A stretch of DNA of 64,000 bases, taken from assembly GCA_021323735.1 (NCBI GenBank), contig JAJPKM010000036.1:186001-250000 (forward strand). The letters are read 5' to 3'. The notes under the pieces were generated by a model. The model was given only the letters and a program-made list of their open reading frames with translations, made no database searches and was not told where the DNA came from. Positions 1-9,009 of this stretch are shown here, piece by piece. The first letter of the stretch is position 1. Every line of letters starts with the position of its first letter. This DNA comes from Gammaproteobacteria bacterium. Its GTDB lineage: Bacteria > Pseudomonadota > Gammaproteobacteria > Steroidobacterales > Steroidobacteraceae. Both the position numbers and the translations under genes were made by a program.

Positions 1-537
1 GGGAGGCGCCAACAAGGTTTCCGCGAGCTGAGCGGGCTCCCACATGCGGCCGGCGCCAACCTCGCCGCAAGCCTGGTTCCCCGACGCGGGCCCCAGGATG
101 CGAATTCCGCGGCCAATCAGAGTGTCGACATTGGCTTGAGTTGCCTTGTTGGCCCACATGATGCGGTTCATCGCCGGCGCCAACATGATGGGTGCCTCGG
201 TCGCCACGCACAGAGTGCACAGCAGGTCGTCGGCGCGGCCGCCCGCCAACCGCGCTATGAAATCGGCGCTGGCCGGAGCGATCAGCACGATCTCCGCCCA
301 GCGCGCCAGTTCGATATGGCCCATCGCCGCTTCCGCGGTGCCATCCCACAAATCGCTACGGGTGGGGCGGCCTGATACGGCTTGAAACGTCATGGGTGAA
401 ACGAACCGCTGCGCGGCGGACGTCATCACCACCTGAACATCGGCGCCCCGTTCCATCAAACGTCTCACCAGATCCGGGCTCTTGTACGCGGCAATACCGC
501 CCGTCACTCCCAGCAGAACTCGCGTCTTCGGCGTCAT
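1..537 (-). CDS. coaBC: CoaBC (Dfp), N-terminal decarboxylase part, cut by window edge
   Basis: This is the first 179 residues of the bifunctional coenzyme A enzyme. CoaB joins cysteine to 4'-phosphopantothenate and CoaC decarboxylates the product with FMN, in the cytoplasm. Only the CoaC flavoprotein domain lies in the window; the CoaB half runs off the left edge. Visible motifs are GGIAAYK (residues 13-19), a His in the MGHIEL stretch (about 74), PAMN (121-124) and the active-site-lid Cys in [10 protein letters not shown] (about 157). These match His75, Asn125 and Cys158 of the E. coli enzyme. The start ATG overlaps the stop of the upstream DUF4124 gene as ATGA, so the two are translationally coupled. 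Confidence 0.95.
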   Translation of the reverse strand, partial: MTPKTRVLLGVTGGIAAYKSPDLVRRLMERGADVQVVMTSAAQRFVSPMTFQAVSGRPTRSDLWDGTAEAAMGHIELARWAEIVLIAPASADFIARLAGGRADDLLCTLCVATEAPIMLAPAMNRIMWANKATQANVDTLIGRGIRILGPASGNQACGEVGAGRMWEPAQLAETLLAPP

Positions 538-1175
538 TGAATGTGCTTCAGCTCTTTGAATCGATCGATGTCGCTCTCGAATTGAATGCCCATCGAGGAT
601 TCTTCGGCGCGTTTCTGCTGCAGGTTTTGCTGCTGAGTGCGCATGTCCATGGTGAGCCGCACCAAATCCTCGGCCATCTGGTCCGGCATGGACGGTGCCT
701 GGGGATCGCTGCTATACGGTTTGAAGCGCTGCGTGTCGGCACGCATTTTCTTCATCCGGCCATTGAGTGCTTCGAGAAAAGAACTGGTCACCTTGATCTG
801 GTCGGCGATCAGCTGGATACGCTGGTCGCGCAGGCGCTCGATTTCCTGCACCGAGGCGAAGGTATTCAACAGGTTGTGGTCGCGGTTCTGGCTCTGCTGC
901 GCGTCGAGCTTGCGGCGCTCGTCGGCAGCCACCTGTTCCGCGCTCTTCTGTGCTTCGAGATGTTCGATCTCATAACCTTTGGAGTTGAGAACATGTTGTT
1001 CCTGGGAGGCATATTCCGGCGGGACATGATCGCCGTAATGCGTCACGCCGTTGGCATCCACCCATTTATAGAGCACCCGGCCGTTGTTGCTGGGGCCCGA
1101 AGCCGGGGGTGCACCCAGCGCAGCCCCGAAAGCCAGCAGCGCGCATCCACAGAGCATCCAAGCGACATTCTTCAA
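534..1175 (-). CDS. DUF4124 domain exported protein
   Basis: A 213-residue protein with a Sec-type signal peptide of about 22 residues and then a DUF4124 domain (about 33-70, with [14 protein letters not shown]). The rest is a charged, Gln- and Arg-rich helical region (about 75-205) that looks like a coiled coil. DUF4124 proteins are small exported proteins of unknown function, common in gammaproteobacteria, with a short YxW-D-x-G-x-x-Y repeat. It lies between pyrE and coaBC on the same strand and overlaps coaBC by 4 bp, so all three probably share a transcript. No enzymatic motif is visible; a periplasmic role is inferred from the signal peptide. Confidence 0.85.
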   Translation of the reverse strand: MKNVAWMLCGCALLAFGAALGAPPASGPSNNGRVLYKWVDANGVTHYGDHVPPEYASQEQHVLNSKGYEIEHLEAQKSAEQVAADERRKLDAQQSQNRDHNLLNTFASVQEIERLRDQRIQLIADQIKVTSSFLEALNGRMKKMRADTQRFKPYSSDPQAPSMPDQMAEDLVRLTMDMRTQQQNLQQKRAEESSMGIQFESDIDRFKELKHIQ

Positions 1176-1244
1176 GAATCTATCCTCAAGATGAAGCGGC
1201 CGCCATTGTGAGCGGAGCCGACGTGCTTTTCTAGGGGTAATTCC

Positions 1245-1895
1245 TCAGTCTGCGAGCCCATACCGCTCACGATACAGGCGCATGCTCGAAAGCTCGCCCG
1301 TTTGGCCCGTCTCCGCGACATGCTGCATGAGGTCCGCAAGATTGACCACCGAAATCACCGGCATGTTGTACCGGCTGCGCACTTCTTGCACCGCCGAAAA
1401 ATCGCTGTCCGGCGCGCGCTCCTGGCGATCCAGCGCGAGCAGCACCCCGGCCGGTGTCGCCCCGGCGGCCTGGATGACGTCGATGGACTCGCGGATGGCC
1501 GTCCCGGCCGTGATCACGTCGTCGACGATCAAAACGCGGCCTTTCAGCGGGGCGCCCACGATGGTGCCTCCCTCACCGTGGTCCTTGGCTTCCTTGCGAT
1601 TGAAGGCAAAGGGCACATTGCGTGCATGGCGTTCGGCCAAGGCCGCCGCCGTGATCGTCACCAGCGGAATGCCCTTGTAGGCGGGACCGAACAGCATGTC
1701 GAAGCGCAAATCCGAGCCGGCGAGTGCGGCCGCGTAGGCACGGCCCACGGCTCCGATGGCCATGCCGGTATTGAACAGCCCTGCATTGAAAAAGTATGGA
1801 CTTTCGCGGCCGGATTTGAGCGTAAAGCGGCCGAATCGCAGCACGCCCAGCTGCACACACAAGTCGATGAACTCACTTTGATACGCTTGGGTCAT
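1245..1895 (-). CDS. pyrE: Orotate phosphoribosyltransferase
   Basis: A 216-residue enzyme that transfers ribose phosphate from PRPP to orotate to form OMP, the fifth step of UMP synthesis. The catalytic loop reads [10 protein letters not shown] (residues 101-110), and the PRPP-binding signature [13 protein letters not shown] is at 121-133. Length matches the E. coli protein (213 residues). The ATG at 1895 (MTQAYQ) was chosen because the 21 residues upstream in the longer frame lie outside the usual N-terminus. It is divergent from the AmpG-like transporter across about 50 bp and is followed by the DUF4124 and coaBC genes. Confidence 0.96.
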   Translation of the reverse strand: MTQAYQSEFIDLCVQLGVLRFGRFTLKSGRESPYFFNAGLFNTGMAIGAVGRAYAAALAGSDLRFDMLFGPAYKGIPLVTITAAALAERHARNVPFAFNRKEAKDHGEGGTIVGAPLKGRVLIVDDVITAGTAIRESIDVIQAAGATPAGVLLALDRQERAPDSDFSAVQEVRSRYNMPVISVVNLADLMQHVAETGQTGELSSMRLYRERYGLAD

Positions 1896-1946
1896 GGGAC
1901 TGATATTATCGTGCGCGATGCGCATCGTCACGAATACCGCCTCCCT

Positions 1947-3221
1947 TTGACGGCACAACCCAAGCCCACACTCCGGCAGGCGCTGGGCGACAAACGCATC
2001 ATGGCCGTGCTCCTGATGAGCTTCGCTTCCGGGTTGCCCTTTAACTTGTCCGGATCCGGATTTGCTTTTCAGGCCTGGCTGGCGTCCGCGGGCGTCGACT
2101 TGAAATCCATAGGCTTCTACTCGCTGGTCGGTTTACCTTACATCTTCAAATTCCTATGGGCACCCTTGCTCGATCGCTACCTGCCGCCCCTTCTCGGCCG
2201 GCGTCGCGGTTGGATTTTGGTCTTCCAGGCTTGTCTTGCCGTGGCCATCGGCGTGATGGGTTTCAGTTCGCCGACAGAAGGCCCGTATTTCTTGGCCACC
2301 ATTGCGCTGCTGGTGGTGTTCCTCTCCTCCTCGCAGGATATCGTCATCGATGCTTATCGCGTAGACACCATTCCCGCGAGCGAACGCGGCCTCGCCGCCG
2401 CCGCCGCGGCCTTCGGCTACCGCACGGCATCGGTACTAGCCAGCACGGTGCTCGTGCTCATTGCCGCGCACACTAGTTGGCACGTCGCCTTTCTGGTCAT
2501 CGCCGTGATCATGGCTGCGACCATGCTGTCGACATTTTGGGCACCGGAGCCCCTGGTGCCGGGCCAGCCTCCGAAGACCTTGACCGATGCCGTATGGCAT
2601 CCACTGCGCAACTTGATCGGCCAGAAAGGCGCGTGGGGATTCCTCCTTCTGGTGCTGCTCTATAAGGCCGGCGATGCCTTCGCCCTGAGCCTGTACAGCG
2701 CCTTCATGATCAAGGGCATCGGCTTCTCCCTCGATGAGCTCAGCATCGCGGGCAAGGCCAACATGACGATCTCCACCATCACCGGCGTGACCTTGGGCGG
2801 CTGGATCTACATGCGCTGGGGCATGTTCCGCTCGCTGCTGGTGTTCGGCATCGGTCAGGCGCTCACGAATTTGCTGTACACCGTGCTGGCGTTATCCGGC
2901 AAGAAGCTCTGGCTCATGGCGCTCGCCACCACGCTCGACACCGGCGTAGGCGGCATGGGACAGGCCGCTTTCGTGGGATTTCTCATGACCCTGTGCAACT
3001 CGAACTTCAGCGCCACGCAGTACGCGCTGCTCTCTGCCTTGGCGACTCTTCCACGCGTCACCACCGGCGCCATTGCCGGCACGCTGGTCTCCGTAATCGG
3101 GTGGCCGAAGTTCTTTGTCGTGACCTGTCTTACGGCCGTGCCCGGCCTGATCTTGCTGGTGATTTTGCGCCGTCCGCTCCAGGAACTTGCGGCGCGCGAC
3201 AGCGGAGATGCGAAACGCTGA
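1947..3221 (+). CDS. AmpG-like MFS transporter
   Basis: A roughly 424-residue, 12-helix major facilitator protein. The N-terminal stretch [20 protein letters not shown] and the later [13 protein letters not shown] motif resemble AmpG muropeptide permeases, which import anhydro-muropeptides and acetyl-CoA-type substrates across the inner membrane. The open frame continues upstream to 1302, but that part is antisense to pyrE. Family alignment needs a start just before [11 protein letters not shown]. The TTG at 1947 is the best fit; a GTG at 1911 (with GGGA about 12 bp upstream) is the alternative, and neither has a strong Shine-Dalgarno. Substrate is inferred from family only. Confidence 0.85.
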   Translation: MTAQPKPTLRQALGDKRIMAVLLMSFASGLPFNLSGSGFAFQAWLASAGVDLKSIGFYSLVGLPYIFKFLWAPLLDRYLPPLLGRRRGWILVFQACLAVAIGVMGFSSPTEGPYFLATIALLVVFLSSSQDIVIDAYRVDTIPASERGLAAAAAAFGYRTASVLASTVLVLIAAHTSWHVAFLVIAVIMAATMLSTFWAPEPLVPGQPPKTLTDAVWHPLRNLIGQKGAWGFLLLVLLYKAGDAFALSLYSAFMIKGIGFSLDELSIAGKANMTISTITGVTLGGWIYMRWGMFRSLLVFGIGQALTNLLYTVLALSGKKLWLMALATTLDTGVGGMGQAAFVGFLMTLCNSNFSATQYALLSALATLPRVTTGAIAGTLVSVIGWPKFFVVTCLTAVPGLILLVILRRPLQELAARDSGDAKR

Positions 3222-3271
3222 GGCTGCGAATGGCTTAAGCGAACCGCGCGTGTTCTAGCGGCGCGGATTGC

Positions 3272-3574
3272 TCAGCGGCGCAACGATCGCTCGTGCGGAG
3301 TGGACCAGGCGGTTCTTGCGTTGTCCTCGAATTCGCGGCCCAGGTCTTCGGACTCGACGTCGACGGCGCCCGACCAATCTTCCGGCGCACCGGCAGCTTC
3401 GATGAGATCATCGCGTAGATGCTCATACCAAGAATCGAAATCCATTTCCTCGATGGTGCCGTCGAAATATTGGATTTCGATGGTCTCGTCTTGATGATCG
3501 ATGGCCACCACCTCAAAGAGCTCGTTGGTACCACCCCGATACCATTCGCCTACGATCGGCCTGATTACGTTCAT
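3272..3574 (-). CDS. Small conserved acidic protein, probably DUF6763
   Basis: A 100-residue acidic soluble protein without signal peptide. The core IVGEWYRGGTNELFEVVAID followed by IEIQYFDGTIEE and an EDWSG motif resembles a small gammaproteobacterial family that I recall as DUF6763. Its function is unknown. A GGAGA Shine-Dalgarno lies 5 bp before the ATG. It converges on the AmpG-like gene and diverges from marC. The acidic, beta-rich look suggests a small folded cytoplasmic protein; no catalytic motif can be seen. Confidence 0.75.
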   Translation of the reverse strand: MNVIRPIVGEWYRGGTNELFEVVAIDHQDETIEIQYFDGTIEEMDFDSWYEHLRDDLIEAAGAPEDWSGAVDVESEDLGREFEDNARTAWSTPHERSLRR

Positions 3575-3661
3575 CGGCGTCTCCGTCTGCTATGCTCGCC
3601 TCAATTCAACTCCCAATAAGCCATTCGCGCAATATGTAAATTTTGCGCGCAGCAACATTCC

Positions 3662-4288
3662 ATGGTCGAGCAGCTCATCAAGTTTTTCGTGGTGTTCTTC
3701 GTGGTGGTAGAGCCGATTTCATTGATTCCTTTGTTCGCGGGGCTCACGGCGGGAGCCAGCGCACACTACAAGAAAAAGATGGCTGGCAAGGCAGCGGCGA
3801 TCGCGCTGATCATTTGCGTCTTGTTTGCGCTGGTGGGCGCCAAGTTCTTGGACATCATGGGTATCTCGTTGAGCTCGTTTCGCATCGCCGGCGGCACGCT
3901 GCTGTTCTTGATCGCGCTGGAGATGGTGTTCGCCCGCGCTTCCGGATCGAAATCGACCGCGCCGGAAGAGCAAGAGGCCCGGACGCGCGACGACATCTCG
4001 GTGTTCCCGCTGGCGTTTCCGTTCATCGCAGGTCCCGGCGCGCTGGCCACCATTTTGCTCACCTCCGGCGAGCTGTGGGGAAAAGCACTGCAGTTCACCG
4101 CCTTCCTGGGCATTGTGTTCTTCGTGATGCTGATTTGCTGGGCGTTGATGCTGGCGACGCCGCGACTCATGCGGGTGTTCGGTGTCACGGGCGCCAATGT
4201 CATGAGCCGCCTATCCGGCGTCATCCTTGCCGCGCTGGCCGTCCAGTTCATCGTCGACGGGATTCGCGGCAGCTTCCTCGCCTCGTGA
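3662..4288 (+). CDS. MarC/YhgN-family integral membrane protein
   Basis: A 208-residue inner-membrane protein with about six hydrophobic helices (roughly 8-28, 42-62, 70-88, 115-135, 142-162, 183-203). The start MVEQLIKFFVVFFVVVEPISLIPLF and the central FPLAFPFIAGPGALATI are typical of the MarC family. Despite the name, MarC is no longer thought to cause multiple antibiotic resistance; some members are proposed amino-acid transporters or exporters. The last 78 bp overlap the 3' end of trmB on the other strand. The exact substrate cannot be told from the sequence. Confidence 0.9.
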   Translation: MVEQLIKFFVVFFVVVEPISLIPLFAGLTAGASAHYKKKMAGKAAAIALIICVLFALVGAKFLDIMGISLSSFRIAGGTLLFLIALEMVFARASGSKSTAPEEQEARTRDDISVFPLAFPFIAGPGALATILLTSGELWGKALQFTAFLGIVFFVMLICWALMLATPRLMRVFGVTGANVMSRLSGVILAALAVQFIVDGIRGSFLAS

Positions 4289-4954
4289 GTAGGCCAGATC
4301 CCACACGCCGTGACCCAGACGCGCGCCACGGCGCTCGAATCGGGTGGCGGGTCTGAATTCGGGGCGCGCCACGTAGGACAGGTCCCCGCTCAAGGATCGA
4401 AGCGCCGGGTCCCCGTTGCATACCGCCAGCATTTGTTCGGCGTAAGCCTGCCAGTCGGTTGCAAGCCGCAGTAGCCCTCCGACGCGCAGCTTGGCGGCAA
4501 CGAGGGACACGAACTCAGGTTCAATCAGGCGCCGCTTGTGATGGCGCTTCTTGTGCCAGGGGTCCGGAAAGAATACCAGTACTTCGTCCAGACTCTGATC
4601 CGCGATTCGATCGCGCAGGACTTCCACGGCGTCTTGGCAGATGAGCTTCAAGTTTTTCAATCGGCTGTGTTCGGCGCGAAGCAAGAGCCTGCCCACGCCC
4701 GCGCGGTGTACCTCGATGCCGAGATAGTCGATATGCGGATTGTTCTCGGCCAGGCTCCCAATCACTTCCCCGGCGCCGAATCCAATTTCCACGCAGCGCG
4801 GCGCGATGCGGCCGAAAACGGCCGCAAGGTCCAGCGTCGCCTCGCCGGTGTCGATGCCATAGATGGGCCATAGTTCGCCGAGTGCGCGTTCCTGCGCCGG
4901 CGTCGTGCGGCCGGCTCTCAAAACGAAGCTGCGAATGCGGCGCGGTGTCTGCAT
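4211..4954 (-). CDS. trmB: tRNA (guanine-N7)-methyltransferase TrmB
   Basis: A 247-residue SAM-dependent enzyme that methylates N7 of G46 in the tRNA variable loop. The SAM loop EIGFGAGE is at about 56-63, the TrmB signature PDPWHKKRHHKRR at 130-142, and the conserved C-terminal GHGVWDLAY at 214-222. The ATG at 4954 (MQTPRR) gives the normal N-terminus; the open frame runs further upstream but that part overlaps the divergent phospholipase D promoter. Some 25 residues follow the point where most family members end. This tail (acidic, ending GKDDAG) is encoded entirely opposite the 3' end of marC. Confidence 0.93.
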   Translation of the reverse strand: MQTPRRIRSFVLRAGRTTPAQERALGELWPIYGIDTGEATLDLAAVFGRIAPRCVEIGFGAGEVIGSLAENNPHIDYLGIEVHRAGVGRLLLRAEHSRLKNLKLICQDAVEVLRDRIADQSLDEVLVFFPDPWHKKRHHKRRLIEPEFVSLVAAKLRVGGLLRLATDWQAYAEQMLAVCNGDPALRSLSGDLSYVARPEFRPATRFERRGARLGHGVWDLAYSRGEEAAANPVDDELDGQRGKDDAG

Positions 4955-4985
4955 GGGTGCAAAGTCTGCCTGATATGATGCGCCC

Positions 4986-6488
4986 ATGCGCAAAAGATGC
5001 CTCTGGGCCGCCGCGATTTTAGTTCTTTCCGGCTGCGCCGGTCTGCCGCGGCACGTCGAGAAAACCCACTCCATCGCCTTTCAGAGCCCGGATACCACCA
5101 CGCTCGGCCGCATCGTCGCGGATGAGCAGGTCGGCAACAATCTTTCCGGCATCAGACTCCTGTCGTCGGGCGACGAGGCCTTGGCCAGCCTCATCGCGCT
5201 CGCCGATCATGCCGAGCGGACGCTTGACATTCAGTACTACATCATCCGCGAGGATGAGTCCACGCGGACCCTGCTGCATCATGTACGCCTGGCCGCGGAC
5301 CGCGGCGTGCGGGTGCGACTGCTGGTCGACGACCTGAACACCGCCGGTGAGGATCGCCGCTTTCTGCACTTGAGCTCGCATGCACATGTCGAGGTGCGCG
5401 TCTTCAATCCCTTTACCGCCGGCAGATTCGCGACATGGACCCGCTTCATCGCTTCGGCCCGGGACATCCACCGCATCAATCATCGGATGCACAATAAGTT
5501 GTTCGTCGCGGACAATGCACTTGCCATTACGGGCGGGCGCAATATCGGCGATGCGTATTTCGCCCTGGATCCGCGCAGCAATTTCGTCGATCTGGACGTG
5601 GTCGCGGCCGGAGCCATCGTGCCGGAGCTGTCCGCTTCCTTCGATGCGTTCTGGAACAGCAAGTACGCCATCCCGATCGGCTCGCTGGCGTCGGGGATGA
5701 ACAGCGACGATGCCTCGCCGATCATCGAGCCGGCGACCTCAGCGAATGCCAACTGGCTACAACAGGAGCTGGATACGCACCGGTTGCAGCTGACCTGGGT
5801 GCCCGCGACGGTGCTCGCGGACCAGCCGGCCAAGATCACCGACGAGAATTCTCCCGAAAACGAGGTCACCATCGCCAATGACATCAGGGCACTGATGCAG
5901 GCGGCGAAACAAGAACTCATCATCATCTCGCCTTACTTCGTCCCGGGAAAGCAGGGTTTGGCATCGATCGGTGAACTGGTTGCGCGCGGCGTGCGCGTTC
6001 GCATCCTGACCAATTCTCTGGCGTCGACGGACTCGCCGCTGGTGGATATCGGCTACGGCCGCTACCGGGTTGCACTGCTCGAGCTGGGCGTCGATCTTCG
6101 CGAGATGCGCCCGAAACTGGGGCAGAAACACGCGCGCTTTCATCCCTTTCGCAGCTCCAATGCCAGCCTGCATGCCAAGGCGCTGGTGATCGACCAGAAA
6201 ATCGTGTTCATCGGTTCGCTGAACATGGATGAGCGTTCGGCCAGGATCAACAGCGAGTTGGGTCTGGTGATCAGCAACACTGATATTGCCCGGCAAGTCA
6301 CGGGCTTGCTCGACGATCTGAGTGCGGACGGGAGCTACAAGCTGCAATTGGACTCCCACGGCCATGTTGAATGGGTGAGCGGCGATGCTGGTTCGCAAAA
6401 GATCTGGCACACCGACCCGGAAACCAGTCGAACCGAGCGGTTATGGTTGAAGCTGCTGTCGCCGCTGGCACCTGACGATCTGCTCTGA
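4986..6488 (+). CDS. Phospholipase D / cardiolipin synthase-like lipoprotein
   Basis: A 500-residue protein with two HKD motifs: H169-x-K171-(x4)-D176 in MHNKLFVADNALAITGGRN and H396-x-K398-(x4)-D403 in LHAKALVIDQKIVFIGSLN. These form the paired active site of the phospholipase D superfamily, which acts on phosphodiesters of phospholipids (ClsC-type cardiolipin synthesis) or nucleic acids. A lipobox LSGC (Cys17) after a short hydrophobic segment predicts membrane anchoring after lipidation. Length and motif spacing match the YmdC/ClsC group better than secreted nucleases. It is divergent from trmB across 31 bp and convergent with the LytTR regulator; its stop lies 2 bp from the regulator's stop. 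Confidence 0.9.
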   Translation: MRKRCLWAAAILVLSGCAGLPRHVEKTHSIAFQSPDTTTLGRIVADEQVGNNLSGIRLLSSGDEALASLIALADHAERTLDIQYYIIREDESTRTLLHHVRLAADRGVRVRLLVDDLNTAGEDRRFLHLSSHAHVEVRVFNPFTAGRFATWTRFIASARDIHRINHRMHNKLFVADNALAITGGRNIGDAYFALDPRSNFVDLDVVAAGAIVPELSASFDAFWNSKYAIPIGSLASGMNSDDASPIIEPATSANANWLQQELDTHRLQLTWVPATVLADQPAKITDENSPENEVTIANDIRALMQAAKQELIIISPYFVPGKQGLASIGELVARGVRVRILTNSLASTDSPLVDIGYGRYRVALLELGVDLREMRPKLGQKHARFHPFRSSNASLHAKALVIDQKIVFIGSLNMDERSARINSELGLVISNTDIARQVTGLLDDLSADGSYKLQLDSHGHVEWVSGDAGSQKIWHTDPETSRTERLWLKLLSPLAPDDLL

Positions 6489-6489
6489 G

Positions 6490-7269
6490 CTACGATATCT
6501 TCAGCGTGCTCAAATAGTCTTTTACCTTGCCGCGAAACCCTTCGCTGCTGGTCACCGTGGCACCCCCGGCCAGTGTCAAAATGAAATCGCCGCGCAAGGT
6601 GCGGTTCACCTCTTTGACGTAATTCAAGTTGACCAGGCAGGAGCGGCTGATGCGCAGCATGGGCTGCGTACGCAGTGCCAGCTCCGCCTGCTGCAGCGTA
6701 CTGCGGGCGTGGAAGCTGTTCTTGCCGATGCGGATGATGATGTAGTTGCGATCCGCTTCGATCATTTCCACCTGGGTGGCGTCCAGGACATGCAGGCGGC
6801 CGCCGTATTCGGCGAGCAGGCGTGGCTTTTCCTCCGCCGAGGTCCGCGCGCCGCGCTCCAACTGCGCGAGTAATCCGGCCAGCAGGGATTGACGGTCGAT
6901 ACCGGTGTCCAAATGCCGCGGCCGCACACGCGCCAGGGTCCTGCGAAAGCGGTCCTGGTCGAAGGGCTTGAGCAGATAGTCCACCGCACATACCTCGAAG
7001 GCCTCGAGTGCGTAGGTATCGTAGGCGGTGACGAACACCAACGACGGCAGATGCGACGGATCCAAGGCGCGCGCCAGTTCGATGCCGTTCAAGGGATCCA
7101 TGTGGATATCCAGGAACACGAGGTGCGGCTGAGTCTCACGAATGGCCGCCAGCGCGGCGTTCCCGTCACCGAATTCACCGACGACGTGTAGATCGCTCTC
7201 GGCATCGCAATATTCGTGCAGCGTACGGCGGCTGGCGGCCTCATCGTCCACGATGATGACGTTCATCAT
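6490..7269 (-). CDS. LytTR-family response regulator
   Basis: A 259-residue response regulator. Receiver domain residues 1-120 hold the acidic pocket (VDDE, 7-10) and the phosphoacceptor Asp54 in LVFLDIHMD. The C-terminal LytTR DNA-binding domain (about 155-255) includes EADRNYIIIRIGKNSFHAR and the SRSCLVNLNYVKEV segment. AlgR/LytR members bind direct repeats upstream of envelope, virulence or natural-competence genes. It overlaps its kinase by ATGA: the first of two consecutive Met codons (7269) starts before the kinase stop. The target genes are unknown. Confidence 0.93.
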   Translation of the reverse strand: MMNVIIVDDEAASRRTLHEYCDAESDLHVVGEFGDGNAALAAIRETQPHLVFLDIHMDPLNGIELARALDPSHLPSLVFVTAYDTYALEAFEVCAVDYLLKPFDQDRFRRTLARVRPRHLDTGIDRQSLLAGLLAQLERGARTSAEEKPRLLAEYGGRLHVLDATQVEMIEADRNYIIIRIGKNSFHARSTLQQAELALRTQPMLRISRSCLVNLNYVKEVNRTLRGDFILTLAGGATVTSSEGFRGKVKDYLSTLKIS

Positions 7270-8456
7270 GTGCCGAGGAGCGTCCTCGCCGGTAATTTCT
7301 CGCCGGGCGGCGCCTCACGGATGGCGGGCGGCGATTCGCGGATTGCCGGCATGCTGATTTCGCTGATCCATTCGCTGCCGTGGGCGCCGGCCGTGAGGCC
7401 GGCGCGACCTTCGAATTGGACGGCCATGCGCTCACGCACGTTCTTCAGGCCGATTCCGTGAGCGACTGCGGTCCGCTCCACGAACATCGAGTTCGTGACG
7501 CGCAGCATCAGCGTCTCATTGGCCATGCTCACGGCGACGCTCACGGTCACGATGCCCTGATGGCCCGCCATGCCGTGCACCACTGCGTTCTCGATCAGCG
7601 GCTGCAGGATCAAACTCGGTACCCACACCGCGGGCACTTCGTGCGGATTGGGCAGGTTCACCAGGAGCCGGTCCGCGAAGCGCCGCTGCTGCAGCTCCAA
7701 ATACAGCCTGGCGAATTGCAGCTCATCGGCGAGACGCGAAAAATCGCGCTCGCCGGCGTTGAGCAGGCGGCGCAGCAGGTCAGCCAGCTGGACCACCATG
7801 GATTGGGCAGCCTTCGGATCCCATTCGATGTGTCCGCGAATGGTGTGCAGTAGATTGAACAAGGTGTGCGGCGACAGCTGCATGCGCAATGCGGCCAGGC
7901 GGGCGGCGCTCCACTCGCGCTCCAGTGCGCCGAGCCGGACTTCGGAATCTCGAAACCGCGTATACAGTGCCAGTCCCGTGACCAGGGCAAGTCCGAAACC
8001 GTACGACGGCAGGAAACTCACAAAGCTGGCGAGCCACAGTGTGATCGAGAGGGGCTCGCTCGCCGTGTGCAGAGGCTCAGGCATGTGCGAGGGCTCTGCA
8101 TCCATGATGAGATGGGAAAGTATCATCACCGGATATGCCATCGCGGCAAATACCGCGCCGAGAATCAATTGCAACGGCAGGGCAACCAGAATCGGGCGCC
8201 ATTGCACTTTGAGCGAAGCCCAAAACGACACCAACAGCATGGGCAGCAGCAGGAGGTGCTGCAGGAGTCGCGTGTCCCAGGTGGCAAACACGATCACGCT
8301 GGTCATGCGAGCGAGTTCGGCGCCCATGCTGTAGCTGTACAAGAGATTCGAGAGGGTCACATAAACCCAGAACAGGCACACGATGGTCAGGAACTGCACC
8401 TGGGTCAGTCCCCCGGCGAAGCCATGCGACGATTGAGGCGAACCGGTTCCAATCAT
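7266..8456 (-). CDS. LytS/AlgZ-type sensor histidine kinase
   Basis: A 396-residue membrane kinase with four predicted helices (about 24-44, 65-85, 92-115, 140-165), then a His_kinase (PF06580-type) domain. The phosphoacceptor is His197 in LSPHTLFNLLHTI. An HATPase region follows with LILQPLIENAVVHG (N box) and the G box near GIGLKNVRERM. There is no periplasmic sensor domain, so it probably senses a membrane or intramembrane signal. The ATG at 8456 is preferred over an upstream start 35 codons earlier because the extra residues look like non-coding sequence. It forms an operon with the LytTR regulator downstream. Confidence 0.9.
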   Translation of the reverse strand: MIGTGSPQSSHGFAGGLTQVQFLTIVCLFWVYVTLSNLLYSYSMGAELARMTSVIVFATWDTRLLQHLLLLPMLLVSFWASLKVQWRPILVALPLQLILGAVFAAMAYPVMILSHLIMDAEPSHMPEPLHTASEPLSITLWLASFVSFLPSYGFGLALVTGLALYTRFRDSEVRLGALEREWSAARLAALRMQLSPHTLFNLLHTIRGHIEWDPKAAQSMVVQLADLLRRLLNAGERDFSRLADELQFARLYLELQQRRFADRLLVNLPNPHEVPAVWVPSLILQPLIENAVVHGMAGHQGIVTVSVAVSMANETLMLRVTNSMFVERTAVAHGIGLKNVRERMAVQFEGRAGLTAGAHGSEWISEISMPAIRESPPAIREAPPGEKLPARTLLGT

Positions 8457-8621
8457 GATCCCAAGCCTACCGCAAGTCGTCGTACTTTGCGGCTTGGGCC
8501 AGAGGCGTCGGGACGAAACCGTCGTCATGGGGGACGAACTCGACGACCGACGCGATACCAAAAGCCCTCTCGCGGCGTCTTATGGGGGTGTCGAATTCAC
8601 TTCACCCGTAGGAGAGATGTC

Positions 8622-8951
8622 ATGAGCCTATTAGCTACGAAGATGATGTTGCTGGGGGGCTTCGTGGGCCTCGCCGCCGCCGGCGCTGCCGCCGCCTCGC
8701 CGACGAATAACGATGTGCCCGCGCTCTCGGTGCGCTACCACGCCGACATGTTGGCCACCGACAGCGGTGCACGCGCTCTGTATCATCGCCTGGTCAAGGC
8801 CGCCGAGATCGTGTGCCCGAACGACCACTCGCGGCTGATAAGCTGGCAGACTCGGGAATGCCGCCAACAAGCGCTCGCCGCCGCCGTCGGCAAGATTCAC
8901 AATCAGCGCCTCGCGGCGGTGCACGCGACTGCCACGTCGAAATCCGGCTAA
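8622..8951 (+). CDS. UrcA-family exported small protein
   Basis: A 109-residue protein with a signal peptide (about 26 residues, ending GAAAASP). The mature part resembles the UrcA family: a VRYHADMLATDSGARALYHRL helix, one Cys in EIVCPND, a second in TRECRQQAL, and a final NQRLAAVHA stretch. UrcA proteins are small periplasmic proteins of unknown function, abundant in Alpha- and Gammaproteobacteria, with two conserved cysteines that may pair. AGGAGAG lies 7 bp before the ATG. The gene stands alone between the divergent kinase and the convergent M28 peptidase. Confidence 0.75.
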   Translation: MSLLATKMMLLGGFVGLAAAGAAAASPTNNDVPALSVRYHADMLATDSGARALYHRLVKAAEIVCPNDHSRLISWQTRECRQQALAAAVGKIHNQRLAAVHATATSKSG

Positions 8952-9009
8952 TCAAGAAGGTTCGGACTGAATTTCGAGTGGCGCGCGCGACCGATTTCCA
9001 GGCAAGCTG

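Noticed and set aside
1302-1946. A long N-terminal extension of the AmpG-like protein
   Set aside because: It is antisense to pyrE, without membrane segments, and family proteins start near 1947.
3244-3266. CCGCGC...GCGCGG as a terminator between convergent genes
   Set aside because: The stem is short, the loop is 11 bases, and no T-run follows.
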